From Coriobacteriales bacterium (GTDB lineage: Bacteria > Actinomycetota > Coriobacteriia > Coriobacteriales > Atopobiaceae): 42,424 nucleotides of DNA. Below are positions 17,326 to 24,677 of this stretch, in pieces; positions within the stretch are counted from its first letter, which is position 1; every line of letters starts with the position of its first letter. Both the position numbers and the translations under genes were made by a program. The notes below the pieces were generated by a model. It had not been told where the DNA came from, did not search any database, and worked only from the letters and a program-made list of their open reading frames with translations. Location: assembly GCA_030533135.1 (NCBI GenBank), contig JAUNJR010000003.1:1-42424 (forward strand). Direction: 5' to 3'.

Positions 17326-18297
17326 CTATCTGTAGAGGACCGCTTTCCCGGTGCAGTTGAAGAGGTCAATCTTCTGCGCGGCAACCTCCTGCATGGCTTT
17401 GATGCACGGCGGCTCGATCTCGTTGGGTTCACGCAGGCCCTGGTTGGTCAGGACCTCACGCATCTTGTTGTAGAACGCTGCCTTGATGTCAGATGAGATG
17501 TTGATCTTCGCGATGCCAATGCGAGCGGCCTCTGCGATCTCGTCATCGGGATTGTTGGACCCGCCGTGCAGGACAAGCTTGGTGTCAAGGCCCGCGGTCA
17601 TCAATGCCGCCTTGATCTCGCGCAGCAGGTCGAGCTTGAGTTCCGGCACGTATCCCTTCGGATAGAGACCGTGGCACGTGCCGATGGCGATGGCCAGGGT
17701 GTCGATACCGGTCTGCTTCACGAACTCAACAGCCTCTTCGGGCTGCGTGTAGTGAATGACCTGCCCAAATGCTTTGTCGGCGTCGGTCACACCGATGTTG
17801 CCAAGCTCGGCTTCAACGGAGATGTCACGCACGAAAAGCGATGGAACGTAGGAGAAGTTGTCACCCGCGGGAATCTCTGATGCACGTGGATCGCTTTTAT
17901 CGGTGCACACTTGCCACATCTGCGTCATGTGGGCTAGTTCGACCACCTTTTTAGTAATGGCTACATTTTCCTCGAACGACAGGCTCGAGGCGTCAATCAT
18001 TACCGAGGTATACCCGCAGCGTATAGCGGCCATCACCGAACGCAGATCCGGACCATGATCAAGGTGAATAACTGCTGGTACGGGTGAGGCTTGTATGCGC
18101 TGACGAATCGAAGCGATGACGTCAGAGCCAAGGTGCTTCAGCTCGTCAGGATGAATCTCGATAATGACTGGTGCATGCTTCTGCTCCGTAATGTCCATGA
18201 TGCCGTTGAACATCGCGTAGCTCGAGATGTTGAATGCGGGAATGGCAAACTGGTGCTCGTCTGTTGGGGCGAGCAACTCCTTCATGTTCATCAGCAT
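17326..18297 (-). CDS. Class II ketose-bisphosphate aldolase (FbaA/GatY-like)
   Basis: 323 residues of the zinc-dependent class II aldolase family. Landmarks are HLDHG (zinc-ligand histidine region), SVMIDASSLSFEENV, VEAELGNIG, IGTCHGLYPKG (zinc/phosphate loop) and LVLHGGSNN, then KINISSDIKAAF. The likely reaction is reversible cleavage of fructose-1,6-bisphosphate or a related ketose bisphosphate such as tagatose-1,6-bisphosphate; the sequence does not settle which. AAGGAG lies seven bases before the ATG. It has its own terminator and stands alone between the ATPase and tRNA-Arg. Confidence 0.88.
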   Translation of the reverse strand: MLMNMKELLAPTDEHQFAIPAFNISSYAMFNGIMDITEQKHAPVIIEIHPDELKHLGSDVIASIRQRIQASPVPAVIHLDHGPDLRSVMAAIRCGYTSVMIDASSLSFEENVAITKKVVELAHMTQMWQVCTDKSDPRASEIPAGDNFSYVPSLFVRDISVEAELGNIGVTDADKAFGQVIHYTQPEEAVEFVKQTGIDTLAIAIGTCHGLYPKGYVPELKLDLLREIKAALMTAGLDTKLVLHGGSNNPDDEIAEAARIGIAKINISSDIKAAFYNKMREVLTNQGLREPNEIEPPCIKAMQEVAAQKIDLFNCTGKAVLYR

Positions 18298-18457
18298 GGC
18301 GTAACTCCTTTAATGACTTAGCGAACGATTCTTATCACAACGCCAGAATACACCCGGTTGCAGACAACAATTCTGTTGTACATGAGTTCAATGAGGTAAA
18401 CATGAATTGCGGTGAGCGTTTTTTGTTCGAGTCCCGGTGGGCCGGACACACAGGAAA

Positions 18458-18477
18458 GGCCACCCGCATGGGTGGCC
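18458..18477 (-). terminator. Hairpin downstream of tRNA-Arg
   Basis: GGCCACCC and GGGTGGCC form an 8-bp perfect stem with a four-base loop. On the minus strand it starts 13 bases past the tRNA CCA end and is followed by TTTCCT, a weak T-run. It is best read as the tRNA transcript terminator. Confidence 0.6.
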
Positions 18478-18489
18478 CTCAGCACTCCG

Positions 18490-18566
18490 TGGTGCCCCCA
18501 GGGGGACTCGAACCCTCGACCTTCTGCTCCGGAGGCAGACGCTCTAATCCGCTGAGCTATAGGGGC
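18490..18566 (-). tRNA. tRNA-Arg (anticodon CCG)
   Basis: The minus strand folds as a complete 77-nt tRNA. The acceptor stem GCCCCTA pairs with TGGGGGC. The D-arm has AGCTCAGCGGATTAGAGC, the anticodon loop contains CTCCGGA with anticodon CCG (reads CGG), and the T-arm has GGTTCGAGTCC. The discriminator base is A, and the CCA end (complement of 18490-18492) is encoded. It stands alone, without neighbouring tRNAs. Confidence 0.95.
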
Positions 18567-18674
18567 ATTGCGTCTCAGGAGTATAACGCAATTGACGCGC
18601 GGCATGGCGACTCTACACATCATCTAACTGAGAGCATACAACCTTGCTCCGTAATGAAATCTGATCACTTGCTT

Positions 18675-18983
18675 TTCACGCGAAGTGCCAATTTGACTCT
18701 CTATTAGGCTTCTGATGACACTTCGCGTGAAGTCTTACTGGGAGAATGCCTCAATAACTTCACGTGAAGTGGCTAATTCGCACTCGTCGATGCCCTTGGC
18801 GCCATTTCGCGTGAAGTCGTACGGGGAGAATGCCTCCTGGAATTCACGCGAAGTGCCTTTCGCAAGCTCCTAAAGGTACGCAATCCCACTTCGCGTGAAG
18901 TTGTACGTGGAGAACGCCTCCCGAGGTTCACGCGAAGTGCAAATTTGGCTCTCCCGGAGACCCCCGACACCACTTCGCGTGAA
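18675..18983. repeat. Array of eight alternating inverted 13-mers, 84-bp period
   Basis: Four copies of TTCACGCGAAGTG start at 18675, 18759, 18843 and 18927. Four reverse-complement copies (CACTTCGCGTGAA) start at 18719, 18803, 18887 and 18971. Distances alternate exactly 44 and 40 bases, giving an 84-bp period (about eight helical turns). Two copies carry one mismatch each (18759 and 18803). The 27-base segments between a reverse and the next forward copy are conserved (pattern GTcgTACgGGGAGAAtGCCTC). The 31-base segments between a forward and the next reverse copy are mostly variable. The array occupies the gene-free stretch 18567-19132 between tRNA-Arg and aroF. Function unknown. Confidence 0.97.
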
Positions 18984-18988
18984 ACCAC

Positions 18989-19008
18989 GTGACAGCAAGC
19001 CCTGTCAC
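18989..19008. promoter_or_regulatory. Inverted repeat upstream of the aroF promoter
   Basis: GTGACAG and CTGTCAC are perfect 7-base arms around a six-base centre (CAAGCC). The element lies between the repeat array and the proposed -35 box, about 32 bases upstream of the latter. It could be an operator for the aromatic operon; nothing identifies the regulator. Confidence 0.4.
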
Positions 19009-19040
19009 AAAACATTTGGGTTACAGGTAGCCACTGCAAC

Positions 19041-19069
19041 TTGCGACGCTTCATCACAACTCGTACTAT
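19041..19069 (+). promoter_or_regulatory. Candidate sigma-70-type promoter for the aro operon
   Basis: TTGCGA (19041-19046) and TACTAT (19064-19069) are separated by 17 bases, each matching four of six consensus positions. Transcription would begin near 19076, leaving a leader of about 57 bases before aroF. No T-box, leader peptide or attenuator hairpin is visible in that leader. Confidence 0.45.
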
Positions 19070-19132
19070 GACCCGTTATGAAATCTGCAGCGTAGGCCAT
19101 AGGCATACGCACCGTCGATAAAGGAGAGGTCC

Positions 19133-20152
19133 ATGATTGCCATCATCAAGTCATCCTGCACCCCCGAACAGTTACAACACTTTGTCCGCTGGATTGAAGG
19201 GCGAGGCTTCTCCACCAATGTCAGCCGTGGTGACAACGAGACCATCGTCGGCATCATCGGTGACACGACGCAAATCGACCCGTTCCTGCTCGAATCAATG
19301 GACATCATTGAGCGGGTTCAGCGCGTTTCCGAGCCTTTCAAGAAGGCCAATCGCAAGTTCCATCCTGAAGATACGATTGTGGACTGCGGGCACGGCGTCC
19401 TTGTTGGTGGCGGACATTTCCAGGTTATGGCTGGCCCCTGCTCGGTTGAGGGCAAAAACCTCATCCAAATAGCCCGAGCCGTCAAGGAAGCTGGCGCAAC
19501 CATGCTTCGCGGCGGCGCATTCAAGCCACGCACTTCGCCTTATGCCTACCAGGGCATGGGCGAGAAAGGCCTTGATCTGCTGCTCGAGGCTTCCGCAGAA
19601 CTTGACATGCCCATCGTGACCGAGGTCATGGATGTTCGTGACGTCGCGCTTTTCGTTGACAAAGGCATCGACGTCATGCAGATTGGCGCTCGCAATGCCC
19701 AGAACTTCAACCTCCTCAAAGAAGTTGGTAAGACCAACATTCCCGTGCTGCTCAAGCGTGGTCTGTCCGGCACTATTGACGAGCTGCTCATGGCTGCTGA
19801 ATACATCATGAGCGAGGGTAACGAGAAGGTCATGCTCTGCGAGCGTGGCATTCGCACGTTTGAGACAAGAACGCGCAACACCTTTGACGTAAATGCGATT
19901 CCAGTGCTGCATTACCTCACTCACCTGCCGGTCATAGCCGATCCAAGCCATGCCACAGGCTACACCCGATACGTGCGATCGATTGCTTATGCGGCTACCG
20001 CAGCCGGTGCAGACGGACTCGAAATCGAAGTCCACAACTGCCCCTCTGAGGCGTGGTCTGACGGCGCCCAAGCACTTACCCCTGCCCAGTTTGACGACGC
20101 CATGCGCCGTATCGCGCTGATCCGTGAGGCCATTACGGCGGAGGTGGCCTAA
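19133..20152 (+). CDS. aroF: 3-deoxy-7-phosphoheptulonate (DAHP) synthase
   Basis: 339 residues. It condenses phosphoenolpyruvate with erythrose-4-phosphate, the first shikimate step. An N-terminal ferredoxin-like regulatory domain (about 1-70) precedes the catalytic barrel, as in Thermotoga-type type I enzymes, where it confers feedback control. Active-site landmarks are VMAGPCSVEG, RGGAFKPRTSPYAYQG, QIGARNAQNF, LLKRGLSGT, CERGIRTFE, IADPSHATG and EVHNCPSEAWSDGAQAL. AAGGAGAGG precedes the ATG. It is the first gene of the aromatic cluster, and its stop overlaps the tyrA start by one base (TAATG). Confidence 0.95.
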   Translation: MIAIIKSSCTPEQLQHFVRWIEGRGFSTNVSRGDNETIVGIIGDTTQIDPFLLESMDIIERVQRVSEPFKKANRKFHPEDTIVDCGHGVLVGGGHFQVMAGPCSVEGKNLIQIARAVKEAGATMLRGGAFKPRTSPYAYQGMGEKGLDLLLEASAELDMPIVTEVMDVRDVALFVDKGIDVMQIGARNAQNFNLLKEVGKTNIPVLLKRGLSGTIDELLMAAEYIMSEGNEKVMLCERGIRTFETRTRNTFDVNAIPVLHYLTHLPVIADPSHATGYTRYVRSIAYAATAAGADGLEIEVHNCPSEAWSDGAQALTPAQFDDAMRRIALIREAITAEVA

Positions 20153-21036
20153 TGCCAGACGCACTGAACACCGCGGTTGAGTCCACTTTCGTCCGGGGCC
20201 GTGTGGGCGTCGTTGGATTAGGTCTCATAGGCGGGTCGTTTGCCAAAGCTATGCATGCGGGTGGAACCGAGATCTACGCATGGAATCGCACGCGTTCAAC
20301 CCTAGAGCTCTCTATGATTGACACCGTTGACGGCGAGCTTGACGATGCGACCATCCCCACGTGTGAACTCATCATCTTGGCAAGCTACCCTGCATCTAGC
20401 ATTGCATGGCTTGCTGAAAAAGCCGATCTCATCAGCGCAGGCGCCATAGTCATTGACGCTATTGGTGTGAAGCGCGCCATTTGCGATGCGTGCTTTGCCA
20501 TCGCAAAGCAGCACGACTGGACGTTTGTCGGATGTCACCCCATGGCGGGAACTCAGTTCTCGGGTTATGCGCACTCCCGTGCCACTATGTTCAAGGGTGC
20601 CCCCCTGGTGGTGGTTCCACCCGCAATGGATGACTTTGAGCGCGTAGGCATCCTGGAGCGTCTTCAGCAGCTTCTTAAACCCTGTGGATTTGGCTCTTTC
20701 ACGCTCTCAACCGCAGCCCATCATGACGAAGTCATCGCCTTCACCTCTCAGCTGGCGCATGTGGTGTCCAATGCATACGTCAAGAGCCCACGTGCAACGA
20801 TACACAAGGGTTTTTCTGCCGGTAGCTACAAGGATCTCACGAGAGTAGCGCGCCTCAACGCTGACATGTGGACCGAGCTCTTCTTGGATAACGCTGATTA
20901 TCTCGGAGAAGAAATCGGCATCCTCATCGATAACCTCCAGCAATACAAAGACGCCATCGATGCCCATGACGCAGATCGTCTCCATAGCCTGCTGGTAGAG
21001 GGCGACCGTCGCAAGCGAGAGGTCGAGGGACGATGA
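20152..21036 (+). CDS. tyrA: Prephenate dehydrogenase
   Basis: 294 residues. It oxidatively decarboxylates prephenate to 4-hydroxyphenylpyruvate for tyrosine synthesis. The N-terminal dinucleotide-binding motif GVVGLGLIGGSFAKAM is followed by GCHPMAGTQFSGYAHS, the conserved TyrA substrate-site segment, then an all-helical dimerisation region (FTSQLAHVVSNAYVKSP, SAGSYKDLTRVA). There is no C-terminal ACT domain and no fused chorismate mutase, so mutase activity must come from pheA. GGAGG lies about eight bases before the ATG. Its stop overlaps the aroB start by four bases (ATGA). Confidence 0.92.
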   Translation: MPDALNTAVESTFVRGRVGVVGLGLIGGSFAKAMHAGGTEIYAWNRTRSTLELSMIDTVDGELDDATIPTCELIILASYPASSIAWLAEKADLISAGAIVIDAIGVKRAICDACFAIAKQHDWTFVGCHPMAGTQFSGYAHSRATMFKGAPLVVVPPAMDDFERVGILERLQQLLKPCGFGSFTLSTAAHHDEVIAFTSQLAHVVSNAYVKSPRATIHKGFSAGSYKDLTRVARLNADMWTELFLDNADYLGEEIGILIDNLQQYKDAIDAHDADRLHSLLVEGDRRKREVEGR

Positions 21037-22124
21037 GCGACGTCATTACCGTTCACGTACCTACGCCCTCCCGCACGTATGACGTGATTGTCGGCTCGGG
21101 CATATTGGATTCCCTTGGCGATCGCGTCGCCTCGACCTGTCATCCAGACGCGGTCCTCGTAGTGACTGACTCCAACGTTGGCCCTCTCTACCTACAACGC
21201 GTTGTTACGTCACTCGAGAAGGCAGGTCTTAGAACCGCCACGCTGACCATCCCAGCCGGAGAGCAGTACAAGCGCCTTGTCACTTTCGGCGCCATCCTTG
21301 AGGCAGCTGCTCAAGCATCGCTCACACGAGACGGTGTCATCGTTGCCCTTGGCGGAGGAGTCGTGGGTGACATGGCGGGCTTTGCGGCTGCCAGCTACAT
21401 GCGCGGTATCGAGGTCGTTCAGGTGCCCACCACCCTCCTCGCAATGGTTGATTCGTCCGTAGGCGGAAAGACCGCCATCGATCTCGAGTCGGGTAAGAAC
21501 CTTGTTGGCGCCTTCCTACAGCCTTCATTGGTCCTAGCTGACGTCGCTTGCCTCGCCACGTTGCAGCCTGACGTCTTCGTTGACGGCATTGGGGAGATTG
21601 TCAAGCACGGAATCCTTGCAGATGCAAAACTCTTTGATGAGTTGGCGGAGCATCCCCTTACGCAATACTCCGACGCTTCCTACCTTGCCCGAATCGTGGC
21701 GCGAAACGTCGAAATCAAGCGTGACGTCGTGAGCACTGACGAAAAGGAGCGCGGCCTGCGCCAGACGCTCAACCTCGGACACACCATTGGGCATGCCGTC
21801 GAGGCCGCCTCAGGCTTCACCCTTGGACATGGTCATTGCGTCGCCATTGGCCTGTGCTGCGTCGCACGTGCGGCCGAGGCTCTCGGTTGGGCCGAAGATG
21901 GACTCTCCTCGCGCATCGAATCTTGCATCACGGCTCAGGGTCTCCCCATAGACACCACAATTGCTTCCGATGACATCATAAAATACGCCACACATGACAA
22001 GAAACGACACGGAGATGTCGTAAACCTCGTAATTCCGAGTACCATAGGGGGTGTTGGGATCAGGCTTGTTTCTCTTGACGACTTCAGGCATATCGTTTGC
22101 CTGGGATGTGGAGTAACACGATGA
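21033..22124 (+). CDS. aroB: 3-dehydroquinate synthase
   Basis: 363 residues. It cyclises DAHP to 3-dehydroquinate using NAD and a divalent metal, the second shikimate step. Landmarks are GGGVVGDMAGFAAASYMRG (NAD-binding glycine loop), VPTTLLAMVDSSVGGKTAID, GIGEIVKHG with metal-ligand Glu188, LNLGHTIGHAVE with His250, and LGHGHCVAIG with His266. The common HGE triplet is HGH here. The start overlaps the tyrA stop (ATGA) and has GAGGG upstream. The last residues (CLGCGVTR) overlap the aroA start. Confidence 0.95.
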   Translation: MSDVITVHVPTPSRTYDVIVGSGILDSLGDRVASTCHPDAVLVVTDSNVGPLYLQRVVTSLEKAGLRTATLTIPAGEQYKRLVTFGAILEAAAQASLTRDGVIVALGGGVVGDMAGFAAASYMRGIEVVQVPTTLLAMVDSSVGGKTAIDLESGKNLVGAFLQPSLVLADVACLATLQPDVFVDGIGEIVKHGILADAKLFDELAEHPLTQYSDASYLARIVARNVEIKRDVVSTDEKERGLRQTLNLGHTIGHAVEAASGFTLGHGHCVAIGLCCVARAAEALGWAEDGLSSRIESCITAQGLPIDTTIASDDIIKYATHDKKRHGDVVNLVIPSTIGGVGIRLVSLDDFRHIVCLGCGVTR

Positions 22125-23434
22125 GCATGAAGGTGACCGTAAACCCGGTCCAGCTCGCAGGTACCATCGCTTCCATTGCATCAAAGTCCGTAGCGCACCG
22201 CCTCATTCTGTTGGCGGCGCTTACTAATGCTCGTACAGAAATTGACTGCACCACGACCTCCCAAGATATCGAGGCAACCATTGCGTGCGCCGAAGCCCTT
22301 GGAGCGCGCATTGTCCGCACGCGGCTTGGTTTTCGAATCGTGGGCATTCCTCATGATATTTGGGGTGAACGGCCTCGGCCAACCCGCCTCCTTGACTGCG
22401 GAGAAAGTGGCACGACCCTGCGCTTCATGTTACCCATCGTGGCCGCCTTGGGTTGTGGCGGCTCGCTTGTTGGTCATGGTCGCCTCAAGGATCGCCCGCT
22501 CTCGCCCTTGTATGAGCAGCTCGTAGAACACGGGGCAGTTCTTTCACCGCAAGGTTCGTTCCCGCTTGAGGTTTCGGGCCAGCTCCGCGGTGGCACCTTC
22601 GTGCTGCCCGGCAACGTCTCATCTCAGTTCGTGAGCGGACTGCTCATGGCTGCGCCACTGATATATGACCCCGTCCGCATCTTTGTAAAAGAACCCGTCG
22701 AATCGGCTCCCTACATCACCATGACGGTACGAGCGCTCGCGGCGTTTGGCGTCCGCGTCACGCAAAGCCATGAAACCATCGATGACCGTTCCTACCTTCT
22801 TCTGGGAATTCCCCACGTAAAGCTCACGTCACCCCAAGCGATTCCCGTAGAGGGTGACTGGTCCAACGCCGCATTCTGGCTTGCTGCAGGCGCCGTGTCT
22901 GAACGAGGAGTTGAGGTCACGGGACTGGACAGTATGTCAACACAGGGAGATCGGGCCATATTGCCCTCGCTCGCCCTCTTTGGAACCCGCGTTTCCCGTA
23001 CACGTGGCTCTGCGGCGACCTATCGTGAACACCTCCACTCCATAGAGCTGGATGTTTCCAACATCCCAGACCTCGTACCCCCACTTGCAGCCGTAGCGGC
23101 TCAGGCAGAAGGAACGACCTGCCTGCACAACGTGAGCCGTCTGCGTTACAAGGAATCCGATCGTCTCAAAAGCATTTGCTCTGCCATTCAAGCGCTTGGC
23201 GGAAATGCCTATGTGCAAGGAGACGACCTTTTCATTGAGGGGGCTTCACTCGTTGGAGGAACGGTCGACGCAGCCAACGACCACCGCATTGCTATGATGG
23301 CAGCTGTCATGGCATGTGGAGCTTCGGGGCCCGTCACCATCCTTGGTGCCGACTGCGTCTCGAAGTCCTACCCGTCCTTCTGGGAGGACTACGCCCTTCT
23401 GGGGGGAGACATCGAGTGCGTCAGAACGGAGTAG
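22121..23434 (+). CDS. aroA: 3-phosphoshikimate 1-carboxyvinyltransferase (EPSP synthase)
   Basis: 437 residues. It transfers the enolpyruvyl group of PEP to shikimate-3-phosphate, the sixth step. Landmarks are IASKSVAHRLILLAAL (where PGSKS is more usual), LLDCGESGTTLRFMLPI, HGRLKDRPLSPL, SSQFVSGLLMAAPL, RYKESDRLKSI and DHRIAMMAAVMACGA. The CGESGTTLRF form is Gram-positive-like. I chose the ATG at 22121, which overlaps the aroB TGA as ATGA and has GGAG eight bases upstream; an ATG at 22127 is also possible. aroC begins three bases after its stop. Confidence 0.94.
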   Translation: MSMKVTVNPVQLAGTIASIASKSVAHRLILLAALTNARTEIDCTTTSQDIEATIACAEALGARIVRTRLGFRIVGIPHDIWGERPRPTRLLDCGESGTTLRFMLPIVAALGCGGSLVGHGRLKDRPLSPLYEQLVEHGAVLSPQGSFPLEVSGQLRGGTFVLPGNVSSQFVSGLLMAAPLIYDPVRIFVKEPVESAPYITMTVRALAAFGVRVTQSHETIDDRSYLLLGIPHVKLTSPQAIPVEGDWSNAAFWLAAGAVSERGVEVTGLDSMSTQGDRAILPSLALFGTRVSRTRGSAATYREHLHSIELDVSNIPDLVPPLAAVAAQAEGTTCLHNVSRLRYKESDRLKSICSAIQALGGNAYVQGDDLFIEGASLVGGTVDAANDHRIAMMAAVMACGASGPVTILGADCVSKSYPSFWEDYALLGGDIECVRTE

Positions 23435-23437
23435 TGC

Positions 23438-24556
23438 ATGCCCTCCTCCTTTGGCAACGCCTTGCGCGTCACCATCTTTGGACAATCCCATTCATCAGCA
23501 ATCGGCTGCGTCGCCGAGGGATTCCCGTCTGGATTCCAAATTGACCAGGAAGAGCTTGCGCGCTTCATGGCACGGCGAGCCCCTGGTCGCAGCGCCTGGA
23601 GCACCCCGCGAGCAGAAGCCGACGCCGTGAAGTTTCTCTCCGGACTCAACCCTACAGGAGAAACCTGCGGGGCACCCATCACCTGTGTTATTGAGAACAC
23701 CAATACGCGGAGCCGCGATTATGACGAGCTCAAGCGCGTTCCCCGCCCCGGTCATGCCGACTATACGGCCCAAGCAAAATGGCATGGGGCTCAAGACGTT
23801 GCTGGTGGCGGCCACTTCTCGGGGCGCCTCACAGCACCCCTGTGCGCAGCGGGTGGCATTGCGTTGCAGATGCTCGAGGAGCGAGGCGTACGGATCGGCG
23901 CCCATCTAGCAGAAGTGGCTGGCATTACCGACGAGCCGTTCGCCGCTCGCCGTGGTGACATAGCCGCCCTTGCGGCACAGTTTGACGTCCTTTCGGACGG
24001 CCGCGCATTCCCCACACTTTCCGATGAGGTGGGTACGGCCATGCGAGAGACCATCGAAGCCGCTCGCTCTGAGGCGGATTCCGTCGGTGGAATCATAGAG
24101 TGTGCCGCTTATGGCCTCCCAGCTGGTATCGGGTCTCCCCTCTTTGATGGAATTGAGTCCACAATCGCACGCATTGCCTTCGGGGTGCCTGCGGTGAAGG
24201 GCATCGAGTTTGGCGCGGGTTTCGAGGCGGCGCGCCTTCGCGGAAGCCAAAACAACGACCCCTATGACATAGCTCCTGACGGTTCGGTTGTGGTAACCAA
24301 AAACGATGCCGGTGGCAACCTTGGCGGCATCTCCTCGGGTGCGCCAGTTGTCTTTCGTATGGCTCTGAAGCCCACACCTTCCATTGGACGCGAGCAAACC
24401 TCCGTTGACCTTGCATCGGGAGCCCAAGCGGCACTCAATATAAAGGGGCGGCATGATCCGTGCATAGCTCCACGCGCCGTTCCCGTTGCCGAGGCGGTCA
24501 TGGCGCTTGCCCTCCTTGACCTGTGGTTGGCCTATCCTCCAGACCCCACGATATGA
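23438..24556 (+). CDS. aroC: Chorismate synthase
   Basis: 372 residues. It eliminates phosphate from EPSP to give chorismate and needs reduced FMN. Landmarks are FGNALRVTIFGQSHSSAIGC, ARRAPGRSAWSTPRAEADAV, RPGHADYTAQAKWHGAQDV, GGGHFSGRLTAPLCAAGGIA (FMN region), SQNNDPYD, DAGGNLGGISSGAPVVFR and RHDPCIAPRAVPVAEA. GGAG lies seven bases before the ATG. It is the last gene of the tightly overlapping aroF-tyrA-aroB-aroA-aroC run; a 121-base gap follows. Confidence 0.95.
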   Translation: MPSSFGNALRVTIFGQSHSSAIGCVAEGFPSGFQIDQEELARFMARRAPGRSAWSTPRAEADAVKFLSGLNPTGETCGAPITCVIENTNTRSRDYDELKRVPRPGHADYTAQAKWHGAQDVAGGGHFSGRLTAPLCAAGGIALQMLEERGVRIGAHLAEVAGITDEPFAARRGDIAALAAQFDVLSDGRAFPTLSDEVGTAMRETIEAARSEADSVGGIIECAAYGLPAGIGSPLFDGIESTIARIAFGVPAVKGIEFGAGFEAARLRGSQNNDPYDIAPDGSVVVTKNDAGGNLGGISSGAPVVFRMALKPTPSIGREQTSVDLASGAQAALNIKGRHDPCIAPRAVPVAEAVMALALLDLWLAYPPDPTI

Positions 24557-24677
24557 AGTAGCTGCGAGTCATTCGTTACACAACCTGTACGTAAATGTCT
24601 CTATTTGCGAAACTCTCTGCCGTGTCGAACCGCAACCGCCACAATGAGACGGATTGCAACAACACGATAGGAATGCC

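Noticed and set aside
18318-18623. 101-codon minus-strand reading frame over the tRNA
   Set aside because: It reads straight through the tRNA-Arg gene and its terminator; typical false gene over a tRNA.
18675-18983. CRISPR array
   Set aside because: Repeats alternate in orientation, the conserved unit would be 53 bases and internally divergent, the 31-base spacers share a degenerate 5' half, and no cas genes are present.
18773-19057. 94-codon minus-strand reading frame within the array
   Set aside because: It is open because the 84-bp period is a multiple of three; the peptide simply repeats (TTSRE, ALRVN) and overlaps the aro promoter region.
19070-19132. T-box, attenuator or leader peptide before aroF (also sought before pheA and trpS)
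   Set aside because: No AGGGTGG-type T-box motif, no Phe/Tyr/Trp-rich short frame and no terminator/antiterminator pair could be seen.
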